Origin: Membranipora membranacea
Taxonomy: Eukaryota; Bryozoa; Gymnolaemata; Cheilostomatida; Membraniporidae
Reading direction: 5' to 3'
Length of the DNA: 64,000 bases
Assembly (NCBI GenBank): GCA_914767715.1
Contig: OU612072.1
Coordinates: forward strand, 2,792,001 to 2,856,000
This document shows positions 1 to 13,600 of this stretch, piece after piece. Each line of letters begins with the position of its first letter. Within the stretch, counting starts at the first letter, position 1. Under the pieces are notes generated by a model. It worked only from the letters and a program-made list of their open reading frames with translations. It had not been told where the DNA came from and searched no databases. The position numbers were made by a program, and so were the translations under genes.

Positions 1-2087
1 TAAAATGCCGATGAAACAGTGTTATGCAAAACATTTGGTACTGATGTGTGATGTTCTCTTTGAACAGACCCTTCCTATGGTTTATGCAGTATGAAGACCT
101 TGTATCCAGTGACCTGGTCTTTGTTCTTTGGGCTTATATGATAACTGCTTTACATGGTGCCCCCCACATTAAAATAAACTTATTTATTTTATTGTGAAGG
201 AATTGGTGAGACTGCTGGATGGTTGATAGCGCAGCTGTTGACAACAGAACAGTTTTTGCGGTAGCTCATCCTTTGATGAATGGGATCAGGATGGATTAGT
301 GCTCCTACCTAGCTACTGCTTCAGGGGATTATGGTAATCGCTATACATTATTTATATTTACCAGTCTAAAATTGGAAGAAACTAATATGAGAAAACTAGA
401 CTGATCTGAGATTTAACGTTTTTATTACCAAGCAGTAGCAAAAGTCTTCTTGCTAAGTGAAAGTGACTTGTTTTATTATTTATTGTGAAGACAATCTAAG
501 TTTAGTGAGTGGAATAGCTCAATAAAAGCTCTGTGTTTCAGACAATGGCACAATCCAACTTCTTTTCTGTACTTTCTACGGTAAATAGTTACTGAACTTT
601 TATGGTATCATACAACCCACAGAGCTGTCCTGGGAATCGCTCTAAAACTGCACACCGTTGGCACATCCTGGTAGGGCTTAGTTTGGTAACTTGCTACACG
701 TTTTTCCCATCTTTTTTTTTCTAAAGGTAGATTCTGAGGGCGAGTGCCGGTATGGCTAAATTTGGCCGGCTAAGCAACTCAGCCGGGCATTAAATCGTCT
801 GAATTGCAAAGTGTGCAGCTGCAGACTTTTCAGAGAATTGGTGTTTCAATTCCTAATTCAATGCAATCTATTCAAACGTAATCTATGGTAATTCACTGAA
901 GTTTGCCGGGCATAAAGGCCAGTAAAACTCGGCACAATTTAACTTGAACCACATTTTCTGGTATGAAAAATCGCCAAGATAACTAGTCCAGACATACACA
1001 CAACATCTGTGAGTTGTCGCACACTGAGCTGATTTCATGTATGCCAGTTGCCAGCCAATCAAATTAATCAATCAATTACCAGATTAAAGCTGTATGTAGC
1101 TGTACCCATACATATTTAACCCACCACTAATCAGGAGCATACATATAACAATCTAAGCTCGTCAGAACATTGACCCCTGCACATATTGTTTTAACACATA
1201 CTTACTGCGACAAACATACAATAATGTGTTTATACCCCATCAACGTTTTAATCCACAAACCAAGAAAATATATATGATATGCGATAGATGATACTAAAAT
1301 TGCTCCATTAGTTTTATAGAAGAAAAACAACAGAACCAGGCAAGATAATGATTTAATATTGAGAAATAAACAAATATTTAAAGAGATGCATATACAGTCC
1401 ATCCTGAAAGGTGCCGTCTTGAAGGGAGCCAGCTTTTTTTGGTGAAATACTGACCTAGTAATGAAATTCTTTTGTTAGTTTTTAGGAATGGTAATATACA
1501 ATACAAAAAACTATATAACCTTGTATAACTTTGAACTTTACCCTTAAATATCCCATAATGCAGTTATCTTGAGGTTTTATCGGTAGACCTAATCTCCATT
1601 GAAATTCATATCCATTGTGGAATTGTGGGAATGACATGCGCTGCGTATTGACAAACACATCAAATATTTCCTGTGCCCAGTTAGAGCTTTTATCGTATCA
1701 TGTGATCTATGTTAAGCTGAGGTGAACCCTCCCCTCCTCCCACTATAGATCACAGTTTCAGATATTGTGGTTATCTGTGTGTAAGTGTGTTTTTTATATG
1801 GTCTCTATATCGGCACTCATATCACAGGACATACATTACAGCTAGATCATCCTTTATAAATGTGCGTATATAACTGGTAATACTGGTAGGTGATGGAGAG
1901 AAGAGAGCTCCCTTCCTGTCCTGTTATCCTTACTCACTCTTCCTCAGTTTTCTGCTGTTGTTCAACTCTCTGTGATACACGTTATCATCCTGTTATTACA
2001 GGGTCTAGTGCGGAGTGCGGCTTATGTTGAATAGTTTTTTTTATGATGATGTTTGTTTGCTTAACCTTGGCGGCGGTTATTATTCCT
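1..2087. other. intergenic, no gene seen
   Basis: I see no exon with convincing splice sites or protein motifs in this stretch. The short open frames are AT-rich and low in complexity. The next gene to the right ends on the minus strand at 4685, so this is probably sequence beyond its 3' end. Confidence 0.5.
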
Positions 2088-2225
2088 GCTATTGTTTCTA
2101 TTGTTGTTCCTGTTGTTGTTATTGTTCCTGTTGTTGTTCCTGTTGTTGTTATTGTTCCTGTTGTTGTTCCTGTTGTTGTTATTGTTGTTGTTATTGTTCC
2201 TGTTGTTGTTATTGTTTCTATTTTG
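2088..2225. repeat. TTG/TTCCTG micro-minisatellite
   Basis: An imperfect tandem array built from TTG triplets interrupted regularly by CCTG and ATTG, giving an approximately 30-bp higher-order unit (TTGTTGTTCCTG then TTGTTGTTATTGTTCCTG). Because the basic period is three, all frames on both strands are open here and give poly-Val, poly-Leu, poly-Cys or poly-Asn readings. These are not genes. Confidence 0.9.
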
Positions 2226-3452
2226 GTTATTACTGCCTTGCCCACCTATCAATGAAAAACAAAAAGAGTATGATATAACAAGTAAATGCACTGTACCAAA
2301 ATGTTACTAGAACAATTTTGTTGCCTTGATACCCGACTTTTGCAATAGCACTCCGCCACCACTGCTGGAACAAACTTGTTCTAATATTATGTGACTAAGT
2401 AAATTTCCAGTGTGAATAAATGGGAAAGAACATCCTTACTTCTTGGGTGTGAGGGTAGGGTAAAGTAACAGCCAGAGGGAGTCAAGTGGTTACAGTTGTT
2501 AAAATGAGGTAGCGGAAATTGCGCTTGTTCAAACAAACTGAGTGGGTTGTGGTAATGCTTACAGACTGTCTGATTTGACTCTTGAGAATTTACTTAAAAC
2601 TGCCTCATTTTTAGTTTATCAATCGCAACGCTGTTGTTGTTGTTCGTATGTAACGGGGATTGAACTGAGAGGAGTGCAGTTCTTTAAATTCTCGGTAAAC
2701 TTTATCTTTTTCTAGAAACAAAGTAATATTTAGACAGGGGGGGGGGGCATTATCCCCCATGCATTCACCTCTGGTTGAGTTAAGGCTTGCATGATGCGTA
2801 TATCACTCCCATTGAAATACTGAAATGACCTTAATCCTTTATTAAACCACACAGGGACACACTCAACTACACAGGAACTCTTCAGGTTATTGACTGCCGG
2901 GCCTATAACATAATTTCATATTATCATTATGGCGAAGGAGATAGGAGCCTGCTTATAAAAATCTGGGCAGCTTGTGACCCAGTAGACACTCAAATAATGA
3001 TTTATGATTATAATGGATGTTTAGATGAGGGATACTTGATGCCCGAATCTCTTACTAATCCAAACAGGGCCGCACATCCATAATGGATTATTGAATGTCT
3101 CAAGAAAGGTCCTATAACAAAAGTTCTAGCAAGTAGCAACTCTAAATCATTCTATATGTCGTTCAGACTTTAGCAAACAACATGTGCTACTTTTTTTTTA
3201 CCTATAGATTTTCAGATGGCTTCAGGCGTAACTTTTGTGTCACTAATTGAGGATAAATGAACTTATCGACGAGAATGAATCTGCACCAGCGGACGCCTTA
3301 AGACCAAAGGTTAAAACCAAGGGCCACAAGTACTTTGGTAGGGTTTAGGTTTCGTCAAGTACAGAAAATAAAATCAATGCATAATTTTATCATTTAGTGA
3401 AAGCGAATATGAGCTTGGTAAATCAGCTAGTTTGGGACCCAAACTCCCCCGG
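2226..3452. other. intergenic, no gene seen
   Basis: No coding exon is recognisable. A homopolymeric G run sits near 2738-2747. Confidence 0.5.
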
Positions 3453-3571
3453 TAGATCGAGTATAATCTAATTTGTGTGCAGTTGAATTTGCTCCCCCTT
3501 GTGTCGCCAGCAGCTTACCAGAACAGTTGGAGCAACCCGAACTGCAGGCAAGTTGGATTAAATGTGATCTA
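3453..3571. repeat. foldback (inverted) repeat, copy 1
   Basis: Two diverged arms of about 40 bp (3453-3494 and 3530-3571) are reverse complements around a short loop containing GTGTCGCCAG. The same arm and loop pattern recurs at 31868-31979 (shared right-arm text GCAGGCAA..TTGGATTAAA..TGATCTA), so this is a dispersed foldback or MITE-like family. No target duplication could be defined. Confidence 0.6.
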
Positions 3572-4684
3572 GCAGCCAAACTGTGTGCAGCTTTTGGCTC
3601 CTGTTACATATTTACAGCAGGATATGATCAGAGAGTGGATGTTTGAATGGGGGATACTCGATAGGATTAGGGAGGATTAGGAGGGTCATTAGATTGCTAT
3701 CAAAAGTCTTTCACACAGTGACGTTATGTCATTTTTATGCTTTGTTGGGCAACATGAGGTCATTAGTGCAAACTAATTATAATCCCACAGGCCCGATGGT
3801 GAGGGTGTTGATGGCGCGGAGGGCGTCGGGTCACGATACAAAGAAATTTCATCATCGGATTAAGTGCAGTTGTAGGCCTAATTGTTAATTATGTGTTTAA
3901 TTAATATTTAATGATGTCCCCAATTTTTAGCGCATGCAGGGGAGATATTTGGATGGATTGTATACTGTACAGGTGTGACTCATGAGTCGTGGCAAGGAGT
4001 CTCCTTGGTCGAGGATAGCCTTGAACACTTGAAATGTTATGGATGACACCATCACATCATTAATTTCGGACCATTTCGGTGACATGACTGATTTGATTGG
4101 TGCCAAACGGTTATCCAATAATGTATCTTGGACTGTGATAGTGAATTTGAAAAGACAATGGTATATCAATGGGCGTTGGCAGTGGCACCATCACTAAATA
4201 AGCAGTAAGCTTCTTGCCCATGAGCCTCCAAACATTGGGAAATGGACACTCTGTGTCTTTCCTGATAGGTTTTGAGAGAAAAAAACTTAAAAACTAAAAG
4301 TTTGTTTCAACCCATGAAGGTGTTTTCAGACTAAGATAAATTATGCCTCAATTGCAAGTCTGAGCCAACAGTGGGATCAACCCTTGTTTTTTTATTCGAG
4401 AGGTAAGGAATATCTCCTGAAATTCATAACTAAAATATTTCATACAAAATAAAAAAGGATTAACAATTGCGAAGGAAAACTGGTGCAATAGAACTAATAA
4501 TAGGGATGAAACAATTGACTCCCTCTCAAATATATGGTGCTGTCAACAAGCCTTTCACCGTACAATTTTGGCTTGGGATTTTGAGAAAGCTCTATCACGT
4601 CACCTGGGCTCACTTGGAATTCCAGAATGTTGCATTGTGGGCTACTCACTATCACTCCCTTTAGTAATACAATTTTCTATAGAT
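3572..4684. other. 3' flank of the metalloproteinase gene
   Basis: No gene is visible. On the minus strand an AATAAA (complement of 4391-4396) lies about 290 nt beyond the stop codon of the metalloproteinase and is a candidate polyadenylation signal. Confidence 0.4.
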
Positions 4685-7600
4685 TTAGGTTTTAAATCTC
4701 TCATCATCAGTACAAAAATTATATAAATTACCGTTGTTATTTCCTTTGCCGTACAGTTGTGTGATTGCATTAATATCATCACTGGTTAGATCGAGAACAT
4801 CTCTCTGGTACTGGGCGTGCATGATAGCGTTCCGTCTATTGGAATGTGATATACCGAGAGCGTGGCCTAACTCATGCATAGCCACTGAGAAAAATGACAG
4901 TCCTGCAAACAGTAAATTGGATAGAATTGAAAAAAATATTTTAGCACAATCCAATATTAATTCAATTGAAATTAAGTTACTATAATCATCGACAGAAAGC
5001 TGAAAGAATGTTGATTTTATTTAATTTTACATATTTGGTCTAAAGAAAAAGAAATAATTACTACGTTAGTGAAATGATGAAATAAGATTAGCATGCAAAT
5101 TCTAGACAGTATACATTGTAAATAGAAAGGTTTATCATAAAAAAATTATGATCATTGCAGAGCGTGCTTAGGCTACAAAGAAGATAATTCATCGCTGCCC
5201 CAGATTGAAATCATCTCCTTCTGTTGGCTATATCAAGTTTGCATATAATACGTGCAAATTTGATATATTCAACAGAAGCTACTGTTGACTTGTAAGTAGT
5301 AAGGAATCAGGGGGAAAATGTGTTAATTTAGTTATAGTAGAAAGAGAAAATGACTAATTAGAGCTATTGTAGAGCCTATACTTACTGGAGAGGAGAACTG
5401 AACAAAGAATGCAGTTATAAGTCATGACTCTGGTGACAGATAATATGGGTAAGACAACACTGAAGGCATTTATTTGATCCAAATATTTCATAGGGTTAGT
5501 GGCAAGAGGTCGTCGCGTAATCAAAAGATTATAACCTAGACATTAAGGAAAGCAAGACCTCTAAACTGTGGCTGTCCATATCACAACCAGTTACTTATAT
5601 TTGGTTTCTGTGCAAATTTGTTTGGTTGGATGCAGTTTTAATTTGTAGACCAAGTTTTTTTATGTACGTGGAACTTGAGACAAGGAATATCGGAAAACCA
5701 GAAGCGCGTTTTGCTCAACTGTTTAAGTTGGCTACATATACGCTATACTTATTATGTTATATATATATATATATTATATTATGAATACTATTATATTATA
5801 TATTACCTTTCTTATCGGGGTTTTTTGGTGAGATCCTATCAATCCAGCTCTCGTCTTTCTCAAACATGATTTTACCGACTTTAGGGAACCAGGCTCTTCC
5901 CAGAATGCCCCAAGGACCATCATGTCTCTGAAATCCTATCTGAATGACGGCACCATTCCTTCCCTTCCTGCCCTTAGTGAATGAGAGGCCAGAAACCTTA
6001 GCCCAATTCTGTGAAATAAAAATCAGCATGATTGTGATCAGAAGGCGTAATGGTATAAATTTCTATTGGGGATATTAATGTGCTACAAGATCGCAGACTG
6101 AGACCATATTTAAAGCACATTGCCTCTTAATCATGTAATAAATATATCTAAGATCAAATATCCATTAGAAAGGGAATCAAAATCATTTTATTTGGACTAC
6201 TGGCAAATAATTCATGCTCGTTGATCTTGAACTATTGAATACAAATTTTAGTCTTTTTCTGACCTTGATCATTTATTACCAACGAAATGTATGAATGAAT
6301 CTATTCAGGTCGTTGGTAACTTTGAATTAAAATTATATAATTCTCTTAATGCTGATAAGGAAGGTTGTTCCCTTAGAGAATTTTTTTAATAGATTAGTAC
6401 GATCTTCCCACAAGTCGGATTTGCACATTTATCTTGTACGATATTATTAGAGCTGTTTCTGGGAATAGGTTATCCTTATTAATACTTGATCCGTTCTGTG
6501 ATGTCGACAGCCACTCCCAACTATCTTACCTGTGACAAGCTGGCTGCGGATTTAGTAGATTATTGACAATGAAAAAGTGGCTGAGGTAAAATGGAATACA
6601 AGTCAGACCTTCCTACATGCCTACCGTAAATCCTCACTATAAAGTCACCAGACTTATTAGTGAATCAGGGGTGTTTTCAAAAAAATCTTTTTTCACGTTC
6701 ACGAGTCAGCACACACTTATAAGTCAGCACACACCTTAAATAACTTCGGACCATTTCAAAGACATAACCTCTGTGATCAATATATACACTTACAAGTCAC
6801 TAATTATAACCAACAAAAAGGAAAAACACATTTACATGTATTATTTCATTTCAGTCTCTTGACTTTTTTACAAGATTTGATGGTAGGCGATACATTTCTT
6901 TTGATATTAGATAATCCTCTACTGTTCAGTAGATTGTAAAAATTACTAATCTACAACATCTACATGTGCTTGGAGTGTTGACTGATTCCTGAGACACAGA
7001 TCTATCTCATAAAATACCTTCATATCAAGGTCAATTGTGACTAAGCCAACAGTAGAGTGGAAAGATTATTGGATTAATAATTTAATTAAATTAAAAATTA
7101 AGATTAAAGCATTCCATTTCATTCAACAGCCACCGCCCAAATGTGGTTGATAATGATTGGTGCTACCAACAGCCAACCGGTCTGAAGTTCAGGCATTTTT
7201 ATAGGGTTAATACCTTTTCTAGTTATCTAGTTATCTAGTTTCTAGGCATCGCTTCAGTCATCGTGATAGTAGAGTATTTGCATGAGGAAGATTTCCGATT
7301 TTCAAAAATGCTTCAAATTGCTAGATTTAAATAAAGCTAACATTAATTCACTCTTTTTTCTTTATATAGACACTTGATAAGTCGCTCAATAACTAGCTAT
7401 ACTAAACTCTAAGCTAACATTAACTCCTCTAAGGTATATAATAATTATATAAATGATAAAAAAAAACTATATATAATATAATAAATATATACTGTTCGTG
7501 ATATTTGAAAAAAGCAAGTCAATGCCCTCCACTGCATGTATGTTGTGTGAAGCTGTCTGTCGTATCAGAGATTAACCTAATTATATAAAATGTCCAGAGC

Positions 7601-10600
7601 TAACGAGCTGTCTCATGCACAAATCTAATGAACATTATCTATAACTGCCAGCAGTAATGACAGTTTGGACCACCCTGAGTGTAATATGGTGACATATATC
7701 TGGTACACAGGTGTGCGTCGTTAAAACAGGTTTATATGAAATACAGGATTTTTGAATAGCAGAAGGCGAAATTTCATCTACATCAGAGAAAACTTAGGAA
7801 TATAGTTACTAAATAGAACTTTGAATATATTCGGAAAGTGGACATACCTTGACAACTTCCTGGATATATTCGTAGTTCCTAATTGAAATAGTTGTAAATG
7901 GGTCTGCCGCAGTTTTCACAAACATGTTTCTTTCTGTACTAAGAGTGTTTCCTGTGGACCAACACAAGTCACTCTAACATAGTTTTACTCACATTAGCTG
8001 CGTCCATGAAGGCTTGCTCCTGTGCTGCCTTCTTCATCTTAGGAGTATGTTGTACAAAGGCTATAGTCAGAGGCATGTCAGCTGTGGACCATCTGGTCTT
8101 ACCTGTGAACATTATTCGAAAATGAATATATGGCTGAGAAATGTTGACCCACCTCCCATTCCTCTCTCAATTGCCTTTTATCTAGGGTGATGGTTTTTTA
8201 ACATTCAAAGTAAATAACAACCTGTTGCGAAAAACTTGATGGTAAAACTCTGTTATTGTGCGGCGCCAAGGCCAAAAGCAGCCAAGAATTTAAAAAAAAG
8301 TGTCCTCTTTCATTTTTGTCTACGAATCAATTATAAGCAGCCTAGCTTTTCTGCTGAGTCATAGTGTACAGCATGCAGACTATGCAGTGTAATTAGGAAT
8401 TCTTCTTATGTTTTTATCCATTCCATCCCTGTCCACATAATCCCTCATCTAATTAATATTCATGTGTTTTGTGACCTCATAGACAGACACATTGCAATAC
8501 TTTATAATTATAATTAAAAATTATATTAATACATTAATATTATTATCTTAAAATGACACCAGCAGAATCAGATTTACTGTGCGGATAACTGATTCACCAA
8601 ATGTGCACACATATTTCTGAGTATATAACTGAAGATGGAGGACTTACCAACTATAAATCTCTTCTCTCGGTCAGAATACGGGGTGAGATAATCGGGCAGG
8701 TCACAGCGATGTTTTCCCATCTCATGTCTAGTAGCATTATCTAATTTACCTGTAAAACAAAATTAAATGTTTCTGTAAAAGAATTGATCCCTTGATATGC
8801 CATCACATTCACAATATACATTGAATTTGGGACATTTTGATTAAAGCAAACTCGTTTAAAAAAAAAGGTGATCTACTTGTGCGCAGATTATTTTTTACAA
8901 CTTTGACTTTGAATAGGTTTCCCCAAACATGTTTGTAAAAGTTACGGTAGAAATAACATTCTCCATAATAAGATGTCTATTGGATAAGGCAGGGTGGGAC
9001 ATCCCCCTTCCACCCCCCTAGTTGGATGATCTTTTCATTTGCTAGAGCATGTCTCTAGTGGGGTTGTTCACCCACAAAAATGTAAAACACAACTCCCTTC
9101 TCCCTGCAAACAACTGATATATTTCCACATCTATATCGCACATAACAGTGTCCATTCCATAATCCGCATGCATTTTAATGTGTCGCAATGCAGCCCCAAG
9201 AAAATGATTGATTCAACGTTATTTTCATCATACATTGCCATATTATTGTGTCCTCTACAACATGATTGGCTTATAGATAACATCTTTATAATATAATATA
9301 TGACATTGAAATATAAGCTGTTCTAAATGTAGAACCATTGCAACCAGTATCTACGTCTGTTATAAATATCAATTGAATTCCTGAGGGAGATAATCCCAAG
9401 GATTATCTAAAACCTAGTCTGTTAATCCATGTAGCTTACTAGTGTACCTGGACAATTAATACAATTATATGTTTATTTAGCTTCTGACAAATGGGGTTTG
9501 ATACCTACTATGCTGTGACACCTTTTGGTAAAGGCTCATTTGGTAACTCATGTATACCACAATTATGATATATTTAGATTTTAGATGCAATTAAACCTAA
9601 AGTCATCGCCCAATCACAACCCAGTCCCACATCATGACGTATGTTGGATCAACAAGATCATGTATTAATGATGCCAGTTGAACATCAACAAGATTCATGT
9701 TGGTTCAATATGGAAGAACAGTTCTACTGTCCTAATATTCCTAACTTTGAAAACCTCATAATGAACTTGTCATCGATGGTACCCGGCCATAATGCCATGG
9801 CCAAAATGCCATTGGGACAAAATGCCATTGCCATAATGCCATGGTCATAATGCCATGGCCATAATGCCATAGGTGAAAACACCACTGCACAATATACCGA
9901 TGCCAAAATACCAGTTGTACAAAACGCCAGTTGTGTCAAAATACCAGTGGAGATAAAGCCAGATGTGTCAAAATACCAGTGGATATAAAGCCAGATGTGT
10001 CAAAATACCAGTGGATATAAAGCCAGATGTGTCAAAATACCAGTGGATATAAAGCCAGATTGGACATAATACCATGCGGGACAACATACCATATCCCAAA
10101 ATACCATTGCCAGAATGCCAAAATATATAACCAAAGGAGATCAAGCCACGTTGTACTTTTTTTTAGTCACATTACAGCTGCGGATTGCTCGATCAGAGTA
10201 GGGGGTGGTTCAGTTGGTTAGAGCCATCTCTTTCACTGTTCAAGTCTCGAAGTTTCTACATTTGAATTTTTTCTCTTGGGTTAGTTGGGCCCCATTGTAC
10301 TGAAGGCTAGTGTGTGTTGCAGAAATTGCAGCCAAATATTGCGCCGCCAAGTCGCCAACTCGCCAACTCTGTCGGTTATGGCAAGTTAATTGACCCTCTA
10401 AATTTGACCATCTTTATGTCTTGGCTTGAAGAGTTTTGACTGGTCTTTTCTGATGCTATTACCGGCGTCATTAAGGCTAGCATGATTGCACTCTGGCCCT
10501 ATCCACACCCCCGATATGACTTTTTTGAACAAGCCTATGCAATTTCTTAACAAGGACCTCTCTCCTCGCTTGTTATTGGTTTTCATAAATTCAAGATTGT

Positions 10601-13600
10601 TGGATCAAGCGTTGTATTCATGGTTTGTTATCGTATTGAAAATATTTTGAATTGAGTATGAAATTAATAAAAGTTTCAAAACTTTATATTCAAAAAGCAT
10701 TTGTAATGACATGATTTTTAGTTTTTCAATAATATGAGAACTGTGACCCCTGGTTTAATTCCCTTGATGTCACACAGAGTCCTATCTGGCTATCACTTGC
10801 GTGGCCCCAGAACTCAAATTCTAGATTCTGCTCAATGGCTGGACTGAGTGCTTGTATCATCATCATCAAAGTTCCGGAATATGAGCTGCTAATCTTCTGG
10901 TTAAAAATGTTGTTCGAGGTCTCAAAAAGGTATTCTCATAGTTTATGACAAGACAGTTGGTGATACACCATCCAGTTATCAGAGGTAAATTGCTCTTTGT
11001 AATTTCAGGTTCAGTGCTAAAATTATTAGTATTGTCAGCAAAAAGATTTCAATTTAGATCAGGTGATACATTTAAAAGGTCAACATTATAAATTATAAAT
11101 AGTGCTGGCCGAGAACCGAGCTCTGGGGAGCACCGATCATGACAGGCAGTAAACCGAATTAATTCATTTACCAATACAAACTGTTTTCTATTTAAAAGAT
11201 AATTTTCTAACAGTCGCTATGAGGGGGATAATATCTGAAAAAATATCTGTTTACTTATTAGAACGCTGTGATTTATTGTATCAGAAGCTTTTGAAAGATA
11301 TTCTTCCATCAATACAATGGCCGTAAAGTTGTTCCATTATAATATTGTTTGTGTCAGTTGTACTGCGCCCATCTAATGCCAAATTTGTTACAATGATTTT
11401 TAAATTTCCTCTATGGTTTTTGATTGCTTTTTGCTTATTTTGTGAAGTTTAGTACCCTCTTTGGTGAGTGTAAATAACTGCTTGGTCATCCAAGGTTTCT
11501 TGATAGTAGGACGTTGATGCTTTCTGGCACTAATTTTGTTGCTGGCATTATCAATGCATGAGCTTGGTTTTCCATTGAAAGTTGGTGTCAGATATTTCTG
11601 TAACAATTTTGTTATTGTATAATTTCTTATAATAACACATTAATTTATTTTAGTTGTGTTCATCCGTAAGGAATTGTTGATCTGAAATGTTTAAATCTAA
11701 GGTGCACATTTTTATGTTCGGATTTAAAAATAGAAATAGATGATATAAAATAATTATTTTGGTTTCACAAATTCTGGTTCGGGATCTAATAAGAATATAA
11801 AAATATTGGCTTCAACTCAACTTGCTATACTCTTTTGAAGCTAAGTCAAAAATTTTTTCTGGATTCAAATCAATGTTGATGTCACCAACAATAAGTCAGT
11901 TCGTGGGGAGCTAAATCCTCCAAAAGGCTGCCAAAGAGCCCAAGGGTGTCGGTAGACAGCGAGCACAGCGCACACATCTCGTCAAGACTCACCATCTGCA
12001 CGCGTAATGCCTCATTGAAGAATTTAAGTTTTATTTGAGCCTATTTTCTCTGCTACAACAATGCAGAGATTATTTTGTACTCAGGTAGGGTTGGTCTGTA
12101 TATGTGGTTTGTTTTATTATTAAATACATTTGTAAGTTACACTTCATGCGTATCACTACCCTCTGACCCCATTTTCTCTTTTCCTGCACATACCATTTGC
12201 TATTTATATAACATGGCAAGACAAAATCATTGCACCACCAACACAGCAGACGGATGGTTCACAAACATGCCTTTAGTTGATATTTGCGCTAAGCAAAGCT
12301 CCAAAAATTTGCATCTTTGCAGGTCTAAAAAAAGGTGGAAGATCAATATCAGTTTTTTTCCCATCATTTATGTGTGAGAAGTATATAGGTCTTATGTGCA
12401 ATTTATTTGGTACCTGGTAAGTGATAAATGACAAAGTTTACTGCTGTGCCGTCTTCACCTATCTCTCTGGAAACCTCACATCATGTGAAAAATTCTATCA
12501 TTCGATTATAATGGATCAATGTAATACATTGCAACACAGAGATTGTGAAGTGCCTTCTATGCTAATCATTCCATATTCATGCCATTACCACTTCGCTCAG
12601 TCATTATTCTGTCATGGTGGATATGCATACTATGCACCAATCTCTAAGAAAAGGAGTTGTCCATTTACCTGACAGTGGAGGATAACTCCTCAAATGAATC
12701 AGTTGACCAAACTGTACAATACAATAATCACTCATTTAACTATGCTTTATATAGTGACATTATCAAGTGTTCATGACATAATGTCATATACAGAAGTCTG
12801 GATGTGCACCATGGCATGAAAATTTATCTGCACTTGCTTTGATAGTTCTATCAAAGTAGTTTGTCTTTTCCTATCTAACAAAATAAAAAAATGGCAGCTC
12901 AGTTGAGGCTTTTGCCATCCAACAAGCCTGGTGGAAGGAAAATGCACTTTCAGGGTTTTTCATACACTGAGAGGAGCGACACAAACATATCAATTTTTTG
13001 TGTTTGCTCAGAAAGAGTGAAGTTTGGATGTAAAGGGACGCTAAGGACAAACAAAGACCTCACAAATCCCCAGGTATATATTATATGTGTGTACATTGTA
13101 TGTATTGCATACTATTACTTTTGTCTGAAAGCACAATATGTATTGCTGTATGTGCTGTGCTGTATCATGTCACAGGTTAGCTTTGAGAAAGAAGGATAAC
13201 TTGTGACAGAATTTGCGGCTATGTTGTGACTAAGCTGGCTGTGTTTCAAACAAACAATCTCATAGATATGTTTGGATGTGACATAGTAGATCCTGATTGC
13301 TTGGGTAAATCTGCATGGTCAGCTGAACAACTCATTTCTTAATTTGATTACTAAGTATAGAAAACATCATTAGCAGGCGAGAAAGCCACCGAACTGAATT
13401 GTAGTGATTGGCTTGATTCTCTCTTGAAAAACTCAATATGGTTACTGGGGTGAAACCTTCGAGGGACATATTTTTTCTCCCCATGTGACTTTTCCGTGTC
13501 CAATAATTTTCACTTTGTTACAGCCGCGTATCCCACACACTCATGATGCTGACGACCGCAAGATTGATGTCGATCTGGGAAGGACAGAGTTGAAGCGAAG

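Noticed and set aside
1985-2310. Overlapping open frames on both strands rich in Val/Leu/Cys/Asn/Thr
   Set aside because: They are all readings of the TTG-based microsatellite at 2088-2225, open in every frame because the period is three.
9933-10060. Regular 32-bp direct repeats that might suggest a CRISPR array
   Set aside because: The units abut with no unique spacers, occur again inverted at the other end of the MULE, and lie in animal DNA. They are subterminal transposon repeats.
10027-10221. 64-codon open frame with a near-identical twin at 19417-19611 on the other strand
   Set aside because: The pair exists because the MULE arms are inverted copies. The frame runs through tandem repeats and the tRNA-like block and has no protein features.
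12075-12672. Two open frames (100 and 83 codons) upstream of the transposase as additional MULE genes
   Set aside because: Neither has a recognisable motif, good start context or splice connection. They are left as unannotated interior.
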